From Molanna angustata (lineage: Eukaryota; Arthropoda; Insecta; Trichoptera; Molannidae), in NCBI GenBank assembly GCA_963576475.1, contig OY754972.1:9941062-10005061 (forward strand): 64,000 nt of DNA. Reading direction: 5' to 3'. A program made the translations under genes and the position numbers. A model generated the notes under the pieces. It did not search any database. It had not been told where the DNA came from and saw nothing but the letters and a program-made list of their open reading frames with translations. Below, in pieces: positions 11,375 through 22,529 of the stretch. Within the stretch, counting starts at the first letter, position 1; each line of letters starts with the position of its first letter.

Positions 11375-11792
11375 TATAATGTTTCGTTTTGATCTACAAT
11401 GACAATTTTTCGTCATTTCTTTAATTAACTATATATATCGATGTTTTTCTATTTATTTTTATCGCTTTTTTGTTGTCAACTTTTATTTTTTGTTCTGCAT
11501 ATAATTATTGTTTTTTTATTAAGTATTTTATCTGCATATAATTATTGTTTTTTTTATAATTTGATTTGCATATAGTTATTGTATTTGTTTATCTGCATAT
11601 AATTAAGTATTTTTTTTTTTTTTTATATTTCTTTTATCGCCTTTTTATTGTAAACTTTTATTTTTTGTTCTGCATATAATTATTGTTTTTTTATTATTAT
11701 TAATATTTTTGTTATATTGTGTAACTGCTTTGTTTTTGTGTATTTGTAAAAGGCTTCTGGCCGTAGATACAAATAAATAAATAAATAAATAA
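11375..11792 (+). mobile_element. 3' UTR and (AAAT)n tail of the LINE at 9931
   Basis: After the ORF stop, the T-rich region repeats the phrase TCTGCATATAATTATTGTTT several times (11490-11690). It ends in CAAATAAATAAATAAATAAA at 11771-11792, a tetranucleotide tail marking the LINE 3' terminus. Confidence 0.75.
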
Positions 11793-11794
11793 CT

Positions 11795-12795
11795 CGCCTT
11801 ACCAATATAAAAACTTATTGTTCAATTTAAAATCAGCATTAGCAAGACACATTTTACACATCATTTTACACACCTCATAACACATTTTCACCCACTACGC
11901 ATTCACATCCCAGTATGTTATTACTTATATGAATTGATTTGCCACAAATAATTGACACTAAGTAAGGGCTAGTTTAACAATATGATTATATATTAAGCCT
12001 AGTCATTGTATTTTTTTACCTAGTGTTGTTTGTGTGCAGTTTAATTATGTAAATAAAAAAAATGAGTAAAACATACATTTTTCTTTAATTTGAATTAATT
12101 TTAATGAATTATCGTGAATATAGTGGAAGATCGTAAATTCTCTGAGAATTCTTTGTAAGCTATCGAAAGTGAAGGCTTTCTATATGAATTATTTTCGTTT
12201 GTGGAATAAAACAGTGATGTTTGTATTTTTTTTAATTGTGTATGCCCCTGGCTCTGGTGAAATGATAATTGGTAATATTGGCTCTGGACGATACTGCCCA
12301 ACTCGTTTGTGGACTGAATATTTTGAAGGACTTGGTCGGGTTGGGATAGGACAAGAGAAATTTATCACCAGGAACTGATATCGACTTACCCTGATTCGTG
12401 GCGATGTACTAGATGTTGCCTTCCACTTTTCTCGACCAAAGTTTTGTAATTTTCTTGAAATGGTACACAACACTTACTGGGAATGTAAAAGTTTCTTGAA
12501 AATACGTATGATGAATTTGTAATTTGTCTTGACACTTGTGAATAAATGCAATTTACTAAAATAAATGAATTTTCCTTTTTTAAATGTGTTCCGAATTATT
12601 TGAATTATTTTGATGTACATTCCTAATAGTAGGTAGGTAGTTTCTTCTCTGGGCGGCGGTGGACGACGTCTGGACTAATATGGACTCAGCATGGTGATAA
12701 TAATCCAAGGATGGAATATGGATAGGCTGGATCTTCAACGCTCAAACAATGTATATTTATATAAATTAATGAAAATTTAATATTGTATTCATTCA
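11795..12795. other. Mostly unassigned; weak 69-codon ORF
   Basis: A plus-strand frame at 12169-12378 starts with a hydrophobic segment (VMFVFFLIVYAPGSG) and could be a small secreted peptide. However, it has no family resemblance, no polyadenylation context that I can identify, and the reverse strand is open too. I do not call it a gene. The rest shows nothing. Confidence 0.3.
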
Positions 12796-12799
12796 TTTA

Positions 12800-12975
12800 G
12801 ATGGGTCGATGGCAGAGCGGTTACCGCGCTAAGTTAATAATCCAATGGTCGCGAGATCGAATCCTGCCTCGACCGATTTCGATCACCTATAGCACAAGCA
12901 TTGCATTTATGCTTAATTTAGGGATTGTAAGAAGATGTAAATGTACTTTTTTAACAAGGACATATACATTTTAAA
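12800..12975 (+). mobile_element. SINE family A (tRNA-Thr-like)
   Basis: The head matches a tRNA: GGTCGATGGCAGAGCGGTTA (A box), an anticodon arm degraded here (CTAAGTTAATAATCCAA), and a B box GAGATCGAATCCT. It is followed by a body ending TTAACAAGGACATATACATT. Better copies (17731, 58476) show the loop TTAGTAA, i.e. anticodon AGT. The head is followed by a tail and dispersed in many copies, so it is a SINE, not a tRNA gene. Confidence 0.85.
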
Positions 12976-13264
12976 CGGTGACTGGCTCTCTTATATACGC
13001 AACCAATATAATCATAATATCTGAATGCCCGCTGTCCGCAGGAAGGACATAGAAGGACAGCTGAACCTCGTCATCTTAGAAGGCATTTCTTCTCTGTCTC
13101 ACAGACCTAATAGGCAAAACTGTCTTTTCCATGAACAAAAAAAAATGAATTCATGTCAAATTAGTAGATTATATTTAATGTATTTTTATTTATTTAACAA
13201 AAGAATGAATGTCCTGGTAACAAATACATATACATCATCACTCATTCCCCAAACTACGCATAAT

Positions 13265-13365
13265 TGCTTTTGCTATAGGTAAACGAGATCGTTCGAGGTA
13301 GGATTCGATCTCGCGATCACTGGATTACTAACCCAGCGTGCTAACCACGCTGCCACCACCAATCT
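13265..13365 (-). mobile_element. SINE family A, 3'-truncated copy
   Basis: Inverted copy of the tRNA-like head: the plus strand reads GATTCGATCTCGCGATCACT and then GGATTACTAACCCAGCGTGC. The conserved anticodon loop TTAGTAA is intact. The body and tail after CACCTATAG are missing. Confidence 0.8.
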
Positions 13366-13683
13366 ATTATTAAATGTAGTCGGGTTGTATAGACGGACTC
13401 GAAAATGTGGTGAATTGATATTTTTTGTTTCATTGATATAATTTGACCATAATTTTTTACCTGATGATCCATTAACTGTCCCTGTTTCATTCATGCAGAC
13501 CATTTATATATAAAAAATAAAAATACAAAAAAAGTTTTATATATTTTTAAAAGTTCGAATTGTACACAACCATTATACTTATTATTTATTTTTTTTAATG
13601 TTAAATTATAAAATATCTATCGAATTTATAATAATAAATTATCATATTGTGTATATGGCGCCATTTACTAACATAATCACGTT

Positions 13684-13907
13684 GGCCTTCGTGCCTTAGT
13701 TGGTTATGTATCTGACTGCTGATCCAAAGGTCCCGGATTCGATTGCCGATGGAGACACAGTTTTTAATTGTGTTTTCAGTCTGGATCTGTGAGACGATTA
13801 TTATCGTTTGTCTCCAGAATGTGGCAACTTGTTATTAGGTGCGTTTGATTTTAATATTTGACATAGTAAGTACCTACCTGTTAGTTGCCTGAGTAACAAA
13901 AAATAAA
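13684..13907 (+). mobile_element. SINE family B (tRNA-like head)
   Basis: Begins GGCCTTCGTGCCTTAGTTGG (A-box region) and has a B box GGATTCGATTGCC, then a body with CAGTCTGGATCTGTGAGACG and CCAGAATGTGGCAACTTGTT, ending GACATAGTAAGTACCTACC. The same order appears at 62102 and, inverted, at 63415 and 22400. The tRNA of origin is unclear because the anticodon arm does not pair well. Confidence 0.8.
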
Positions 13908-13909
13908 TA

Positions 13910-14320
13910 ATCATTTCAGAGAAAATTCAGACCATGTTTTACCCTATTAATATAACAATTTCCTATTACATAATTGAGGTGAGCTATCAGAAAAACAGCG
14001 CTAAATAAATCATCCAACTATACATATATACTAGTGTATAATACACCCAAATATCAAAACACAAAATCATATTGAAATCAAATGATATTCCAACATCGTC
14101 TCTATTGAGATGTTATTTTCAATAAAAATATCTAAATGGATTATTAACTGGGAAATGGTTTTTCCTAAAAATTCATCCTAATTTCAATTCGTCCTAAGAC
14201 ATATGGTAGTTCCGCAAGAGCATGGCTAAGCGAGACGTGTCAAATATATGTCTCGCATCAGATAAGGACACTACCTTATTAGCAGTCACCTCTACAACAT
14301 ACACGTAAGGCCCTTCGTGT
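13910..14320. other. Unassigned, with a stray family F end
   Basis: At 14088-14125 the sequence ATTCCAACATCGTCTCTATT plus GAGATGTTATT is the end of family F. The rest, including GTCTCGCATCAGATAAGGAC, is unassigned. Confidence 0.5.
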
Positions 14321-14324
14321 CGAA

Positions 14325-14705
14325 TATTTTTTTATTATTGCATATGCGCAAACATTGGATTTTTTTTCCCTGTCGGGAGTCAAAGATATTTTTTAACAGA
14401 TTTTCAATTATCTCAATAGAGACGAAGTTGGAATATTTATTGTAGGAGAACCGGGAAATCAAGGCACCTACAGGGCTTACGACCTGTCATCGGCTGCTTG
14501 TGGAGAGGAATTGAGACCCTGGATCACGTAAACCAACCGATGACAGTTCGTAAGCCCTGCAGGTGCCTGAGTTACTGGTTCTTCTATAATATCCCAACTT
14601 CGTCTCTATTGAAATGTTATTGTCAATAAAAATATCATTTGACTCCCGACAGGGAAAAAAATCTAATGTTTGCATATATGCAATTAAAAAAATATAATCA
14701 ATCCA
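14325..14705. mobile_element. Foldback element, family F (complete copy)
   Basis: Two arms of about 165 bp in inverted order face each other across a short centre (TTGTGGAGAGGAATTGAGAC). The arms share GCAAACATTGGATTTTTTTC, CCCTGTCGGGAGTCAAA, CTCAATAGAGACGAAGTTGG and GGCACCTACAGGGCTTACGA, at roughly 85-90% identity by eye. There is no coding frame. This copy defines the full structure of a family whose partial copies are at 25170, 27930, 33250 and 59940. Confidence 0.85.
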
Positions 14706-14709
14706 TTTA

Positions 14710-15880
14710 GATATTAATTCTTTTATTATGTTAATAGTTTCTTTAATTAGCCCTTAAACGTCTCCACAGAAACATAAAAATGTTCAGATCATTGTTTTTT
14801 TTCGTATGTTATTTTGGCTGTCATAGGTATTTAAGATAGAATTCATCGCTGGATTGGTACTAAATTTATGTACATATAACTATAAATAATATTGTATATA
14901 CTTATATAAATAATATTGACTATAATATAAATAATATCATCGCTAAAAACGTGAAATGAACACTATCTCACCAATAAAACTTAAGGTCTGATAAATATTC
15001 ACATAACAACCTACTTTCTTTTTTCTAACGATATTATTTAGAATGGATAATAGTTATGATAGATTTATATTTAGTCATCGCATCCAGCTTTATAGTAATG
15101 ATGTATTTTTTGCATTATTAAACATTTTTTCGATCAACTTTATGGCGGTCGTGATACATTTAAAGACAGTTTATAAATATATTTATAAAAGTTTCGCGTC
15201 CCTCGCGAAATGAACGAGCAGTTGTGAAATGTATGGAGAGATAATTTGATCACAAAAATAAAAAACACCCCCATATTTGTATACCGAGCGATGGTAATGT
15301 TTTAGAAAACACCTGATACATATCACACAGTTAATTCGTCCATTTACAAAAATGACGGAGCATTCGCTATAATCCCAAAGCGTACTTATACTAAACTAAT
15401 GCTCTTGTATCACAACAACTGTCAAAATGTCATGTTTCATTCATATTAAATTCCATTGTCTATGTGTATGTATGCGAAATCAAGAGTAGATTATCACATT
15501 AGCGACCGAGCCGCGAACTAAGCGACAGCGCGGAGAAATTATATACTAATTACCTATTATCGTTCTAATTTCAAATTGAATTAAGCAATATAAACTAACA
15601 CAAAACTTAATGTTTATTTTATTTTTCGAATAATACATACACGCAATATGGTCTGTTTAAAATTACATATTTAACGTTACTTTCAATTATTCTATTTATA
15701 CAAATGATTATAACTAATTACTTAAGTAGGTACCTAAATACAAAATAACAAATTTATCCTTTTTTTATTAAATTCATTGGTGTACTTACCCCTTTATTTA
15801 ATTTACAAATTTGAATATGAAAAAAAACAATATTAATAAAAGTGCAATAAGGATTTTTATTTAAACTTTTTCGTTAAATA
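14710..15880. other. AT-rich stretch, nothing recognised
   Basis: No exon-like frame or shared repeat. A GC-richer patch CGACCGAGCCGCGAACTAAG (15504-15523) is isolated and unassigned. Confidence 0.4.
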
Positions 15881-15884
15881 AAAA

Positions 15885-16415
15885 TTAAGCATGTGGATTG
15901 TGGCCAACGCTATATTCCTTTTAACCAAGTCACTCTACAAAGTATTCAAATTTCCTATGGAAACTTTTCAGCATTTTCATGAAATGAGTTTGTTAAACTA
16001 TTATTGACTTAAATATTTTATTTTGAAATCTTGATAATTCTTCAATGGAATTTTATGAAAGTGATGTGCTTGGGGTCACTTTTCCTGAACTTGGGGTCAC
16101 TTTTAAATATTTGGCAGTTAAAAAAATGAGAAGCACTGATCAGATGTCAGTCTAAGCGATTTCGCGTATACGGGTATTTGCCAAATTTGAAAATAATCGA
16201 TTGAGTACTTTAGTATATGATCGATAAAGTAGAATAAATACGTCGTACATAGCATGTAGTACATAGCACACAAACACACACAGATACATTGTGTTGAAAC
16301 TTTCAGAATACAATCTCTGCATGATATTTGTTGATATTCTGCAATAAAAAAATACTTAAAAATTGCGAACTCATAACTCCCCACTATATTCCCTTTGGGG
16401 TAGTGAGGAGTAAAA
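15885..16415 (+). mobile_element. Element E, copy 1
   Basis: Starts with the GGATTGTGGCCAACGCTA motif and ends ATTGCGAACTCATAACTCCC plus CACTATATTCCCTTTGGGGT plus AGTGAGGAGTAAAA. It contains a short CA-rich stretch (GCACACAAACACACACAG). Comparison with the better copy at 41318-41886 shows subterminal inverted motifs (ACTCCTCACTAAC / GTTAGTGAGGAGT). No transposase and no RT. The superfamily is unknown. Confidence 0.8.
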
Positions 16416-16419
16416 AACT

Positions 16420-17185
16420 TTTTTTATAATTTTTGAATTTATTAAAAACAAAAATTGAGATAAGAATACATATACCAACATAGGTAACGATGCATGTAAT
16501 TTAGATAATATACATCTACATAATTTGACATATTAGTAAAAAAAACAGCTAAAAAATTCCACATATTGATGTATAATCGATATATCGATAACAAAGATCG
16601 ACATTACGAAACATATAAATAAAATATTATCATATCGATACCAAATCGACATAATGATGCATGTAGAGATGTACATAGATAACAAAGATCGACATAGTGT
16701 AATACATAGGCAACAATAATCGACATTCCAATACATACACGTCAATTTAAATAATCGTTTATATATCGGGTTGATTGAAAACATTCGACGATCGTTCTTT
16801 TATAATAAGCGTCCAATTATCACGGAATAAAACTAAAAAAATGAATAAAAAATCCAACCTCAGTAATAATAATTGGTCTTAATTCCTAACACACAAACTC
16901 AGCCCTATAGCCATTGGACGACTTTGTTCTAATTTTGAAATAACAATTTGAATTTGGAACGATCCCCCAGCGCAGCGCCTTGCGGCGGTCTCTGGAACTA
17001 ATGATAGGGCTGGCCCACCGCCGGCTAATTGTACCTCGGTTATTTAATTGACTTGTCGAAATTTTTACGGCGACCAATGTCTACAATAGGCGACCCTTGA
17101 CGGCCAATATTGGTTAATTATTTGATATTGCACAATATTTCAAAGAGCTTAGCTAGAAATGTTCAGTACAGATATTGCGTCATCT
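16420..17185. other. Unassigned; ATCGACAT-rich part
   Basis: Between 16545 and 16730 the phrase AACAAAGATCGACAT appears twice amid CGATA/TATCG words, a loose irregular repetition. A GC-richer patch at 16950-17035 (CCCCCAGCGCAGCGCCTTGC) has no identified function. Confidence 0.4.
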
Positions 17186-17189
17186 AACT

Positions 17190-17445
17190 CACTTTGTATT
17201 TTCAACAAAATACTAAAAAAAGAATTTAATTGAAGGAATCTCTAAACACCTGATCCTGATTTCCTTTCCAAAGCTTTTTTGTGTTTTTTAATATTCATCT
17301 TAGTTTAATGTATCGTGTATAATGTAATGTTCATACTTTGATATCTTGTTGATTGGAAGAGATGTCCTTACGGCAATAAGTAGGCCAGAGTGCATAACAT
17401 TTGTTTACACTATGTAAAAAAAGATGAATAAATACATACATTTTA
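17190..17445 (+). repeat. Repeat family D, copy 2
   Basis: Matches 7825-8157: CTAACTCACTTTGTATTTTC, CACCTGATCCTGATTTCC, then the core TTGGAAGAGATGTCCTTACG and the tail AAGATGAATAAATACATAC. Confidence 0.65.
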
Positions 17446-17730
17446 AGAGACATTTTCAATCTGTCAACTCAATAACTGAAGTATCTACTATTAAAGTTGC
17501 AGAATCGACACAAAAGTGCCATGAAATCATTTTTATACTTTCTTCAATTTTACAAGTGATATAGGCTCCACAAAACAATGATTCAATATTTTTTATATCT
17601 CCAAATATAGAATTGACACAATAATATTTTGTAGTTGCAATGCCCCACTCCGTAAAAAACCTGTACCTGCTGGGGTTAATTTTTCGATCTTAGGGGGGAG
17701 TGTTTCAACAAAGATTAAAGGAAAAGTATT

Positions 17731-17924
17731 TGGATGGGTGGATGGCAGAGCGGTTAGCGCGCTGGGTTAGTAATCCAGTGGTCGCGAGTTCGAATCCTGC
17801 CTCGACCGATCTCGTTCACCTATAGGACAAGCATTTATGCTTAGTTTAGGGAACGTAGGAAGATGTATATGTACTTGTTTAACAAGGACATATTCATTTT
17901 TTTTATTAAAAAAAAAAAAAAAAT
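17731..17924 (+). mobile_element. SINE family A (near-consensus copy)
   Basis: GGATGGGTGGATGGCAGAGC starts the head. The anticodon arm CTGGG-TTAGTAA-TCCAG pairs, with anticodon AGT (Thr). The B box is GAGTTCGAATCCT. The body CACCTATAGGACAAGCATTT and ACAAGGACATATTCATTTTT is followed by a T/A-rich tail (TTTTATTAAAAAAAAAAAAA). It is nearly identical to 58476-58662, so the family was active relatively recently. Confidence 0.9.
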
Positions 17925-18289
17925 TTACCTATAATTAAAATACTTTGATTTCAATGAAACAACCAAAAGTATCGCCCAATTTTATGAAATCAAAGAATTT
18001 TAACTATAGGTACATTTATTATCGTTCAAAATAACTCAGCCGTTATCCCCTATTCATGAAAAAAAATATATTTTCCATCACCATCTCTATTGAGATAAGT
18101 AAACTGGATAAAATAGTGCACAATATTTTTGTCCGTTTAGGGTAGGGCTAAGATTACTTTGGGATCAGTCATTAACAATTTTGTTTGACAAAATGGCGTT
18201 TATTTCCACCCAAACTCATAACGACAACTTATACTGGTGACCCTGACCAAATAGAGTTTAATATGGATTTAAATTATGTCTCATATTTT

Positions 18290-18605
18290 AGTGATGTTCA
18301 TAATTTATTCATTCATTCATACCATCACGGCATATCCCACAATGTGGGGTAACCAGCTAAAGGTGTGCGGGTGTGCATTGCCTTATAAAAGGGAACACAG
18401 CATATCTGTGTATACCCACACACCAGTCTCGTCTTACCTAAAAAGGCACTATATTCAAAATGGGTGGTGAACCTCATTGCTGAACTATGTGAGATGTTAT
18501 TGTTGCCTGTTGTATTTTCGATTACCCGGCTCTTACGGGACACTCGAAAACAATAATAGAAAAGAGTGGAAGCACTATTCTAAGCCGGTGCCTCACAGCT
18601 TCATT
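18290..18605 (-). repeat. Repeat family K, copy 1
   Basis: On the plus strand: CATTCATTCATACCATCACG, GCATATCCCACAATGTGGGG, then CACACACCAGTCTCGTCTTA and CTATGTGAGATGTTATTGTT, ending CTAAGCCGGTGCCTCACAGC. Read on the minus strand it ends in a (TGAA)n tail, the mark of a retroposed element. Six copies occur in the window. No promoter boxes could be assigned with confidence. Confidence 0.75.
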
Positions 18606-18654
18606 TATGAGATTCGAAAACGAAAAAACGTAGTGATGTATTTTTTTAAATATT

Positions 18655-18775
18655 TATTTTACCACTCTATACATCCTGTGCAAGTGACGAATTTGTTGCC
18701 AAATGGCAATTTCTTCATACAAAGCACGATTACCAGTCCAGTGAAGCAAAATGTGCTTTAGAAATTAATTTGAAT
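18655..18775 (-). mobile_element. SINE family C, 3' fragment
   Basis: The plus strand reads GTGCAAGTGACGAATTTGTT, GCCAAATGGCAATTTCTTC and CCAGTCCAGTGAAGCAAAAT, the inverted 3' two thirds of family C. Confidence 0.65.
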
Positions 18776-18819
18776 ACCAAATATAGATATTTATACTATT
18801 TTTTATTTATGTATATAAA

Positions 18820-19345
18820 AACGAGTGGGTTGTGGCCAACGCTAACTCCTCACTAACAAGTCATTCTATTAAGTATTATATTCTATAAGCCAGAATATGG
18901 CTTAGGGAACTTTTAGTAATTTTATGAGCGCCTGACCCACCATACGAGTATATATATATATATTAAGTATTCAAATTTAGTATGGAAAATATTTTGCATT
19001 TTCATGAAATGAATTTGTTAAAGTATTTTTTAATTAAATATTTTATTATAAAAACTTAATAAGTCTTCAATGCCATTTTATGTAAGTGATGTGCCTTTTT
19101 ACCAATTTGAAAATAAAAATTTCAAATTTCAAGTTTCCTGAAATTGGGGTCACTTTAAAATATTTGACAGTTAAAAAAATTGAGGATAAGTATTCAGATA
19201 TCTTTCAAAATCTAATGAGGTCTAAGCGAGTATTAGATATACATATTTGCAAAATTTGAAAAGAATCGAATGAATACTTTAGTCTATAATCGATAAAGTA
19301 AAATATTAACACGCCATTCATAGCACACAGCACACTACACAAAGC
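18820..19345 (+). mobile_element. Element E, copy 2 (interrupted, 3' end lost)
   Basis: Begins GAGTGGGTTGTGGCCAACGC and TAACTCCTCACTAACAAGTC and continues to ATAGCACACAGCACAC. An extra segment with a TATATATATATA run sits near 18895-18970. The usual right end (ATTGCG...GAGGAGTAAAA) is absent; the following sequence to 19570 is unrelated and bounded by a second TAGCACACAGCACA. Confidence 0.7.
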
Positions 19346-19574
19346 ACACAGATATTATTAGCGAGGGGTTTTTAATGGGTGCGTGGGTGCGTGGTTTCAC
19401 CTATTTATATTCGGAAGAGACAAATGTTAACGATATGCGAAATGACTCAATCAGAAATAAGCGAAACAAAGATCCTACCTGTGGGAATGTGAAAGGCTGA
19501 AGGACTCTGGATCACTCCTCTCAGCTCCCGATGATGCGGTGACGAAACACAAATATATATAGCACACAGCACAA

Positions 19575-19965
19575 TAGGTCACATATAGGTTAAATAAGCG
19601 GGTATAAAATTTTCTATTAAATTAAAATGCGACGCGAAATTATATGGAGTTTTGAGCGATGCGGATATGATATTAATGCGAGATGCGCGGCGCAGCGAAT
19701 ATTATTGTTGCGAGTGAAGCGGGTGAAGATGTAGGTAGGTAAAGGGTATAGGAACTGGATATGGGAAGGCGGAATTTATTCCACTGACATCCAATCCAGT
19801 CACATATACATACCGTCACTTTACCTCCTCCAATACATTGGCGAAACCACTGCTGGTAACAAAACAATGAATTATCCCTGTCTAATGTAGCTCCTGAAAA
19901 GGGTCCTGGACATACAGAATATGTTCACGGACCTGATCATTTCCAAATTATTACATGTGGTAAGG
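19575..19965. other. Unassigned
   Basis: Contains GCGGCGCAGCGAATATTATT (19688-19707) and purine-rich text but no repeat relation or exon signal. Confidence 0.35.
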
Positions 19966-19967
19966 CA

Positions 19968-20400
19968 TCAGCACAATGGCGGATTCTGAGTGGAATTTTT
20001 ATTTTTTAATCTAAAAAGAACATTGAGGTATGCCCTTGTTCGTCCGTTTGGTATGTTGAAGTTAATAATTTTCAGAGACTCTTTACAGTCAATATTATAG
20101 TTTATTATGTCATAAAGGTACATTAAGTCTGAGGTCCTTCGTCTTGTCTGTAAAGTCTCCAATTCATGTTTGTAGTCATTATCAAATTTGTACTTCATGC
20201 ATCTCAAAAATATGTGTTGAATCCGTTCTATACCTACTGTTAATACAAATATTGTACTGTGGATACCAGATGACTGACGCATGTCGCAATTCGATTTAAT
20301 ATTAATACTACAAGACTAGCTCTTCTAACTGACCCAAACATCGTTAAGTATCTACGTGCAAATACATATGGTAGAAAACGTGTAGAAAATCGACCGTTTC
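19968..20400 (-). pseudogene. LINE RT C-terminal fragment
   Basis: The minus strand gives IWYPQYNICINS then IERIQHIFLRCMKYKFDNDY and RTSDLMYLYDIINYNIDC, ending FRLKNKNSTQNPPLC. The ERIQ-x-x-FLR motif is the same as in the RT at 9931-11374 (ERIQNKFLRYI), so the family is related. A frame change separates the first motif from the rest. Confidence 0.6.
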
Positions 20401-20404
20401 ATTA

Positions 20405-21125
20405 CAGCAGTCTGGGATATTTTAGGTAAGTTGAAAATATCAGTTGTGTGCGAAAAAAAAAATTTTGATCATTTGCACGATTTGCGTTATGTTGAAAATA
20501 AAAACAGAAGAATATCAGTGCAGATTGAAATGTTAGGTTAGGCGACACCACGGCGATATGACATAAATAAACATAGCCGAACAGTGCCCAGTACGCATGC
20601 GTACTATGCGTAGTCCGCGCCATAGACAATCTTAGTTCAAATTATTATCTACGGTGCACTAATTTTGTAGATTTTAGTTTAAAGAACAACGCCAGTTACA
20701 AAATACGAAAATCAGTTCAAATGACCTTAATTCTAAAATTTTAGAACGTTCCAATATTAGTTTCAAAAATTACTGAATTGAAAGTAATATTGCTGAACAC
20801 ATTCAGATCATCGCCAAACAATACATACAGATGTTTTAAAAGGGGAGCAGATAAAGGACGCCCACAACCTTGATGGTAGTATATGTATCAGGAGAGGACA
20901 GGAGTAGTTAAGCCATGAAGTATGGACTGCCCGGGGGCAGGACCTCAAGATGAGTGGTTCGCGTTAATTATCACAGTGCCCACACTTTACTTACATATAT
21001 TAAAGATATACATATGGTACATAGTACCTACCTCCAGATTCTCATTACAATTATTTTCTTCGCCATTAAATGGTTGCGTTTCGCTCGAACAGAATCAGAA
21101 TAAATTACAATTAAGACATATCGCA
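20405..21125. other. Mostly unassigned
   Basis: A 14-bp palindrome GTACGCATGCGTAC at 20589-20602 lies in a GC-richer patch and resembles an NRF-1/Ewg-type half-site pair, but no exon follows on either strand. Near 20735 the words CTAAAATTTTAGAACGTTCC weakly match family G (30210-30704). Confidence 0.35.
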
Positions 21126-21129
21126 CATT

Positions 21130-21430
21130 ATATATGACTTGTGCGCAAGAAAATTTTGAATTTCAGTCGAATGTGCACAATAAAATTTTGTATTACTGTA
21201 GCTTGTGCACAAAAAAATTTGAATTTCAGTCGAATGTGCACAATAAAATTTGTATTACTGTAGCTTGTCCACAAAAAATTTTGAATTTCAGTCGAATGTG
21301 CACCATAAAATTTAATATTACTGTAGCTTGCGCACAACCAACTTTTGTATTACAGTCGCATGTGCATAATAAAATTTTGTATTACAGAGACTCGGGCACA
21401 ACACAATTTTGTATTACAAATGCTTGTGCA
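21130..21430. repeat. About 62-bp tandem array built of two 31-bp halves
   Basis: About five copies. Each holds two related 31-bp halves, GTGCACAAAAAAATTTGAAT plus TTCAGTCGAAT and GTGCACAATAAAATTTGTAT plus TACTGTAGCTT. Because the unit is close to a multiple of three, a 104-codon frame runs through it, but its composition is purely repeat-driven and I do not treat it as coding. Confidence 0.85.
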
Positions 21431-21587
21431 CAAAATCGATCTTATTAATTATTCTCTGTAAAAAGGGTAGTTGTACGCCTTTGGTGTTGTCAGCACAAAA
21501 ATATAGTGATAATAATATGATGATTACTATCGATCAAAATATTTTGCTCTATTTGTATCACTTAAAACGAGAATTTATAAAAAAATA

Positions 21588-21685
21588 AGCGATTCCTTGT
21601 ACCCTGTGAAAGTGGCGAATTTATTGTCAAATGGCGATTTCTTCCAATTATCTAATTTTACCAATCCAAAAAACCAATAGTTACA
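21588..21685 (-). mobile_element. SINE family C, 3' fragment
   Basis: The plus strand reads TTCCTTGTACCCTGTGAAAG, TGGCGAATTTATTGTCAAAT and GGCGATTTCTTCC, an inverted, truncated family C copy. Confidence 0.6.
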
Positions 21686-21881
21686 TATGTAGGTGAGAAA
21701 TAATTTTTAATTAATTCGGTACTGTGCTACTCCAGTAGGTAAGTAATACCTACTCAATTAGCAAAAAAACATCAAGATGAAATTCGCAAGTGTGCACTAT
21801 CTTCATGATACTTGCTGTAATATTGATGCAAAAAATGGGCTTCAAAATTATTGTCATGACTGAAGAATAAAATCCCAATTT

Positions 21882-22365
21882 ATTTTTTACTCCTCACTAA
21901 CCCAAGGGGCTATTTTTTTGCAGATTATCAACTAGTATCATGCTGAAATTGTATTCTGAAAGTTTCTTCACAATGTATCTGTGAGTGTGTGTGCAATATG
22001 CTATGTACGGCGTGTTCATTTTACTTTATCGATTATAGACTAAAGTACTCATTCAATTCTATTCAAATTTATCAAATTTGTATATCTAATATTCATTTTG
22101 AAGAATATCTGAATAGTGCTTGTCAATTTTTTTAACTGTCAAATATTTCAAAGCTCAGGAAACATAAAATTTGAACTAAATCACTTTCATAAAATGGCAT
22201 TGAAGAATTATTAAGTTTTCATAATAAAATATTTAAATAAAAAATAATGTCAAACAAACTCATTTCGTGGAAATGCTGAATATTTTTCCATACAAAATTT
22301 GAATAATTTGTAGAATAACTTGTTAGTGAGGAGTTTAACGTTAGCCACAACCCACTCGTTTTACA
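21882..22365 (-). mobile_element. Element E, copy 3
   Basis: The plus strand starts TTTACTCCTCACTAACCCAA and ends TTAGCCACAACCCACTCGTT, the inverse of the copies at 15885 and 41318. It is slightly shortened near its first 40 bp. Confidence 0.75.
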
Positions 22366-22399
22366 GTGGATATTAAAATATTATATATTTTTTTAAATT

Positions 22400-22525
22400 A
22401 TTTCTCAGGCAACAAATATAACCTCTATGTAAAATATTGATTTAACACGCACCCAATAACAAGCTGGCATATTCTGGAGACTCACAGATCCAGACTGAAA
22501 ACACAATTCAAAACTGTATATTTGT
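22400..22525 (-). mobile_element. SINE family B, truncated
   Basis: CTCAGGCAACAAATATAACC, CACGCACCCAATAACAAGCT, TCTGGAGACTCACAGATCCA and GACTGAAAACACAATTCAAA are the inverted body of family B. The tRNA-like head is missing. Confidence 0.7.
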
Positions 22526-22529
22526 TCTA

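Noticed and set aside
12169..12378. Small secreted peptide gene
   Set aside because: Has a hydrophobic N-terminus, but only one cysteine, no family resemblance, an open antisense frame and no supporting context.
17731..17800. tRNA-Thr(AGT) gene
   Set aside because: The cloverleaf is recognisable but imperfect, it is followed by a fixed body and tail, and six copies are scattered in 64 kb. It is a SINE head, not a functional tRNA gene.
20580..20630. NRF-1/Ewg-type promoter site GTACGCATGCGTAC
   Set aside because: Only a palindromic match in a GC-richer patch. No exon or start was found next to it on either strand.
21134..21448. 104-residue repeat protein
   Set aside because: The frame is open only because the tandem unit is near a multiple of three and the opposite strand is open too. 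No start context or homology.
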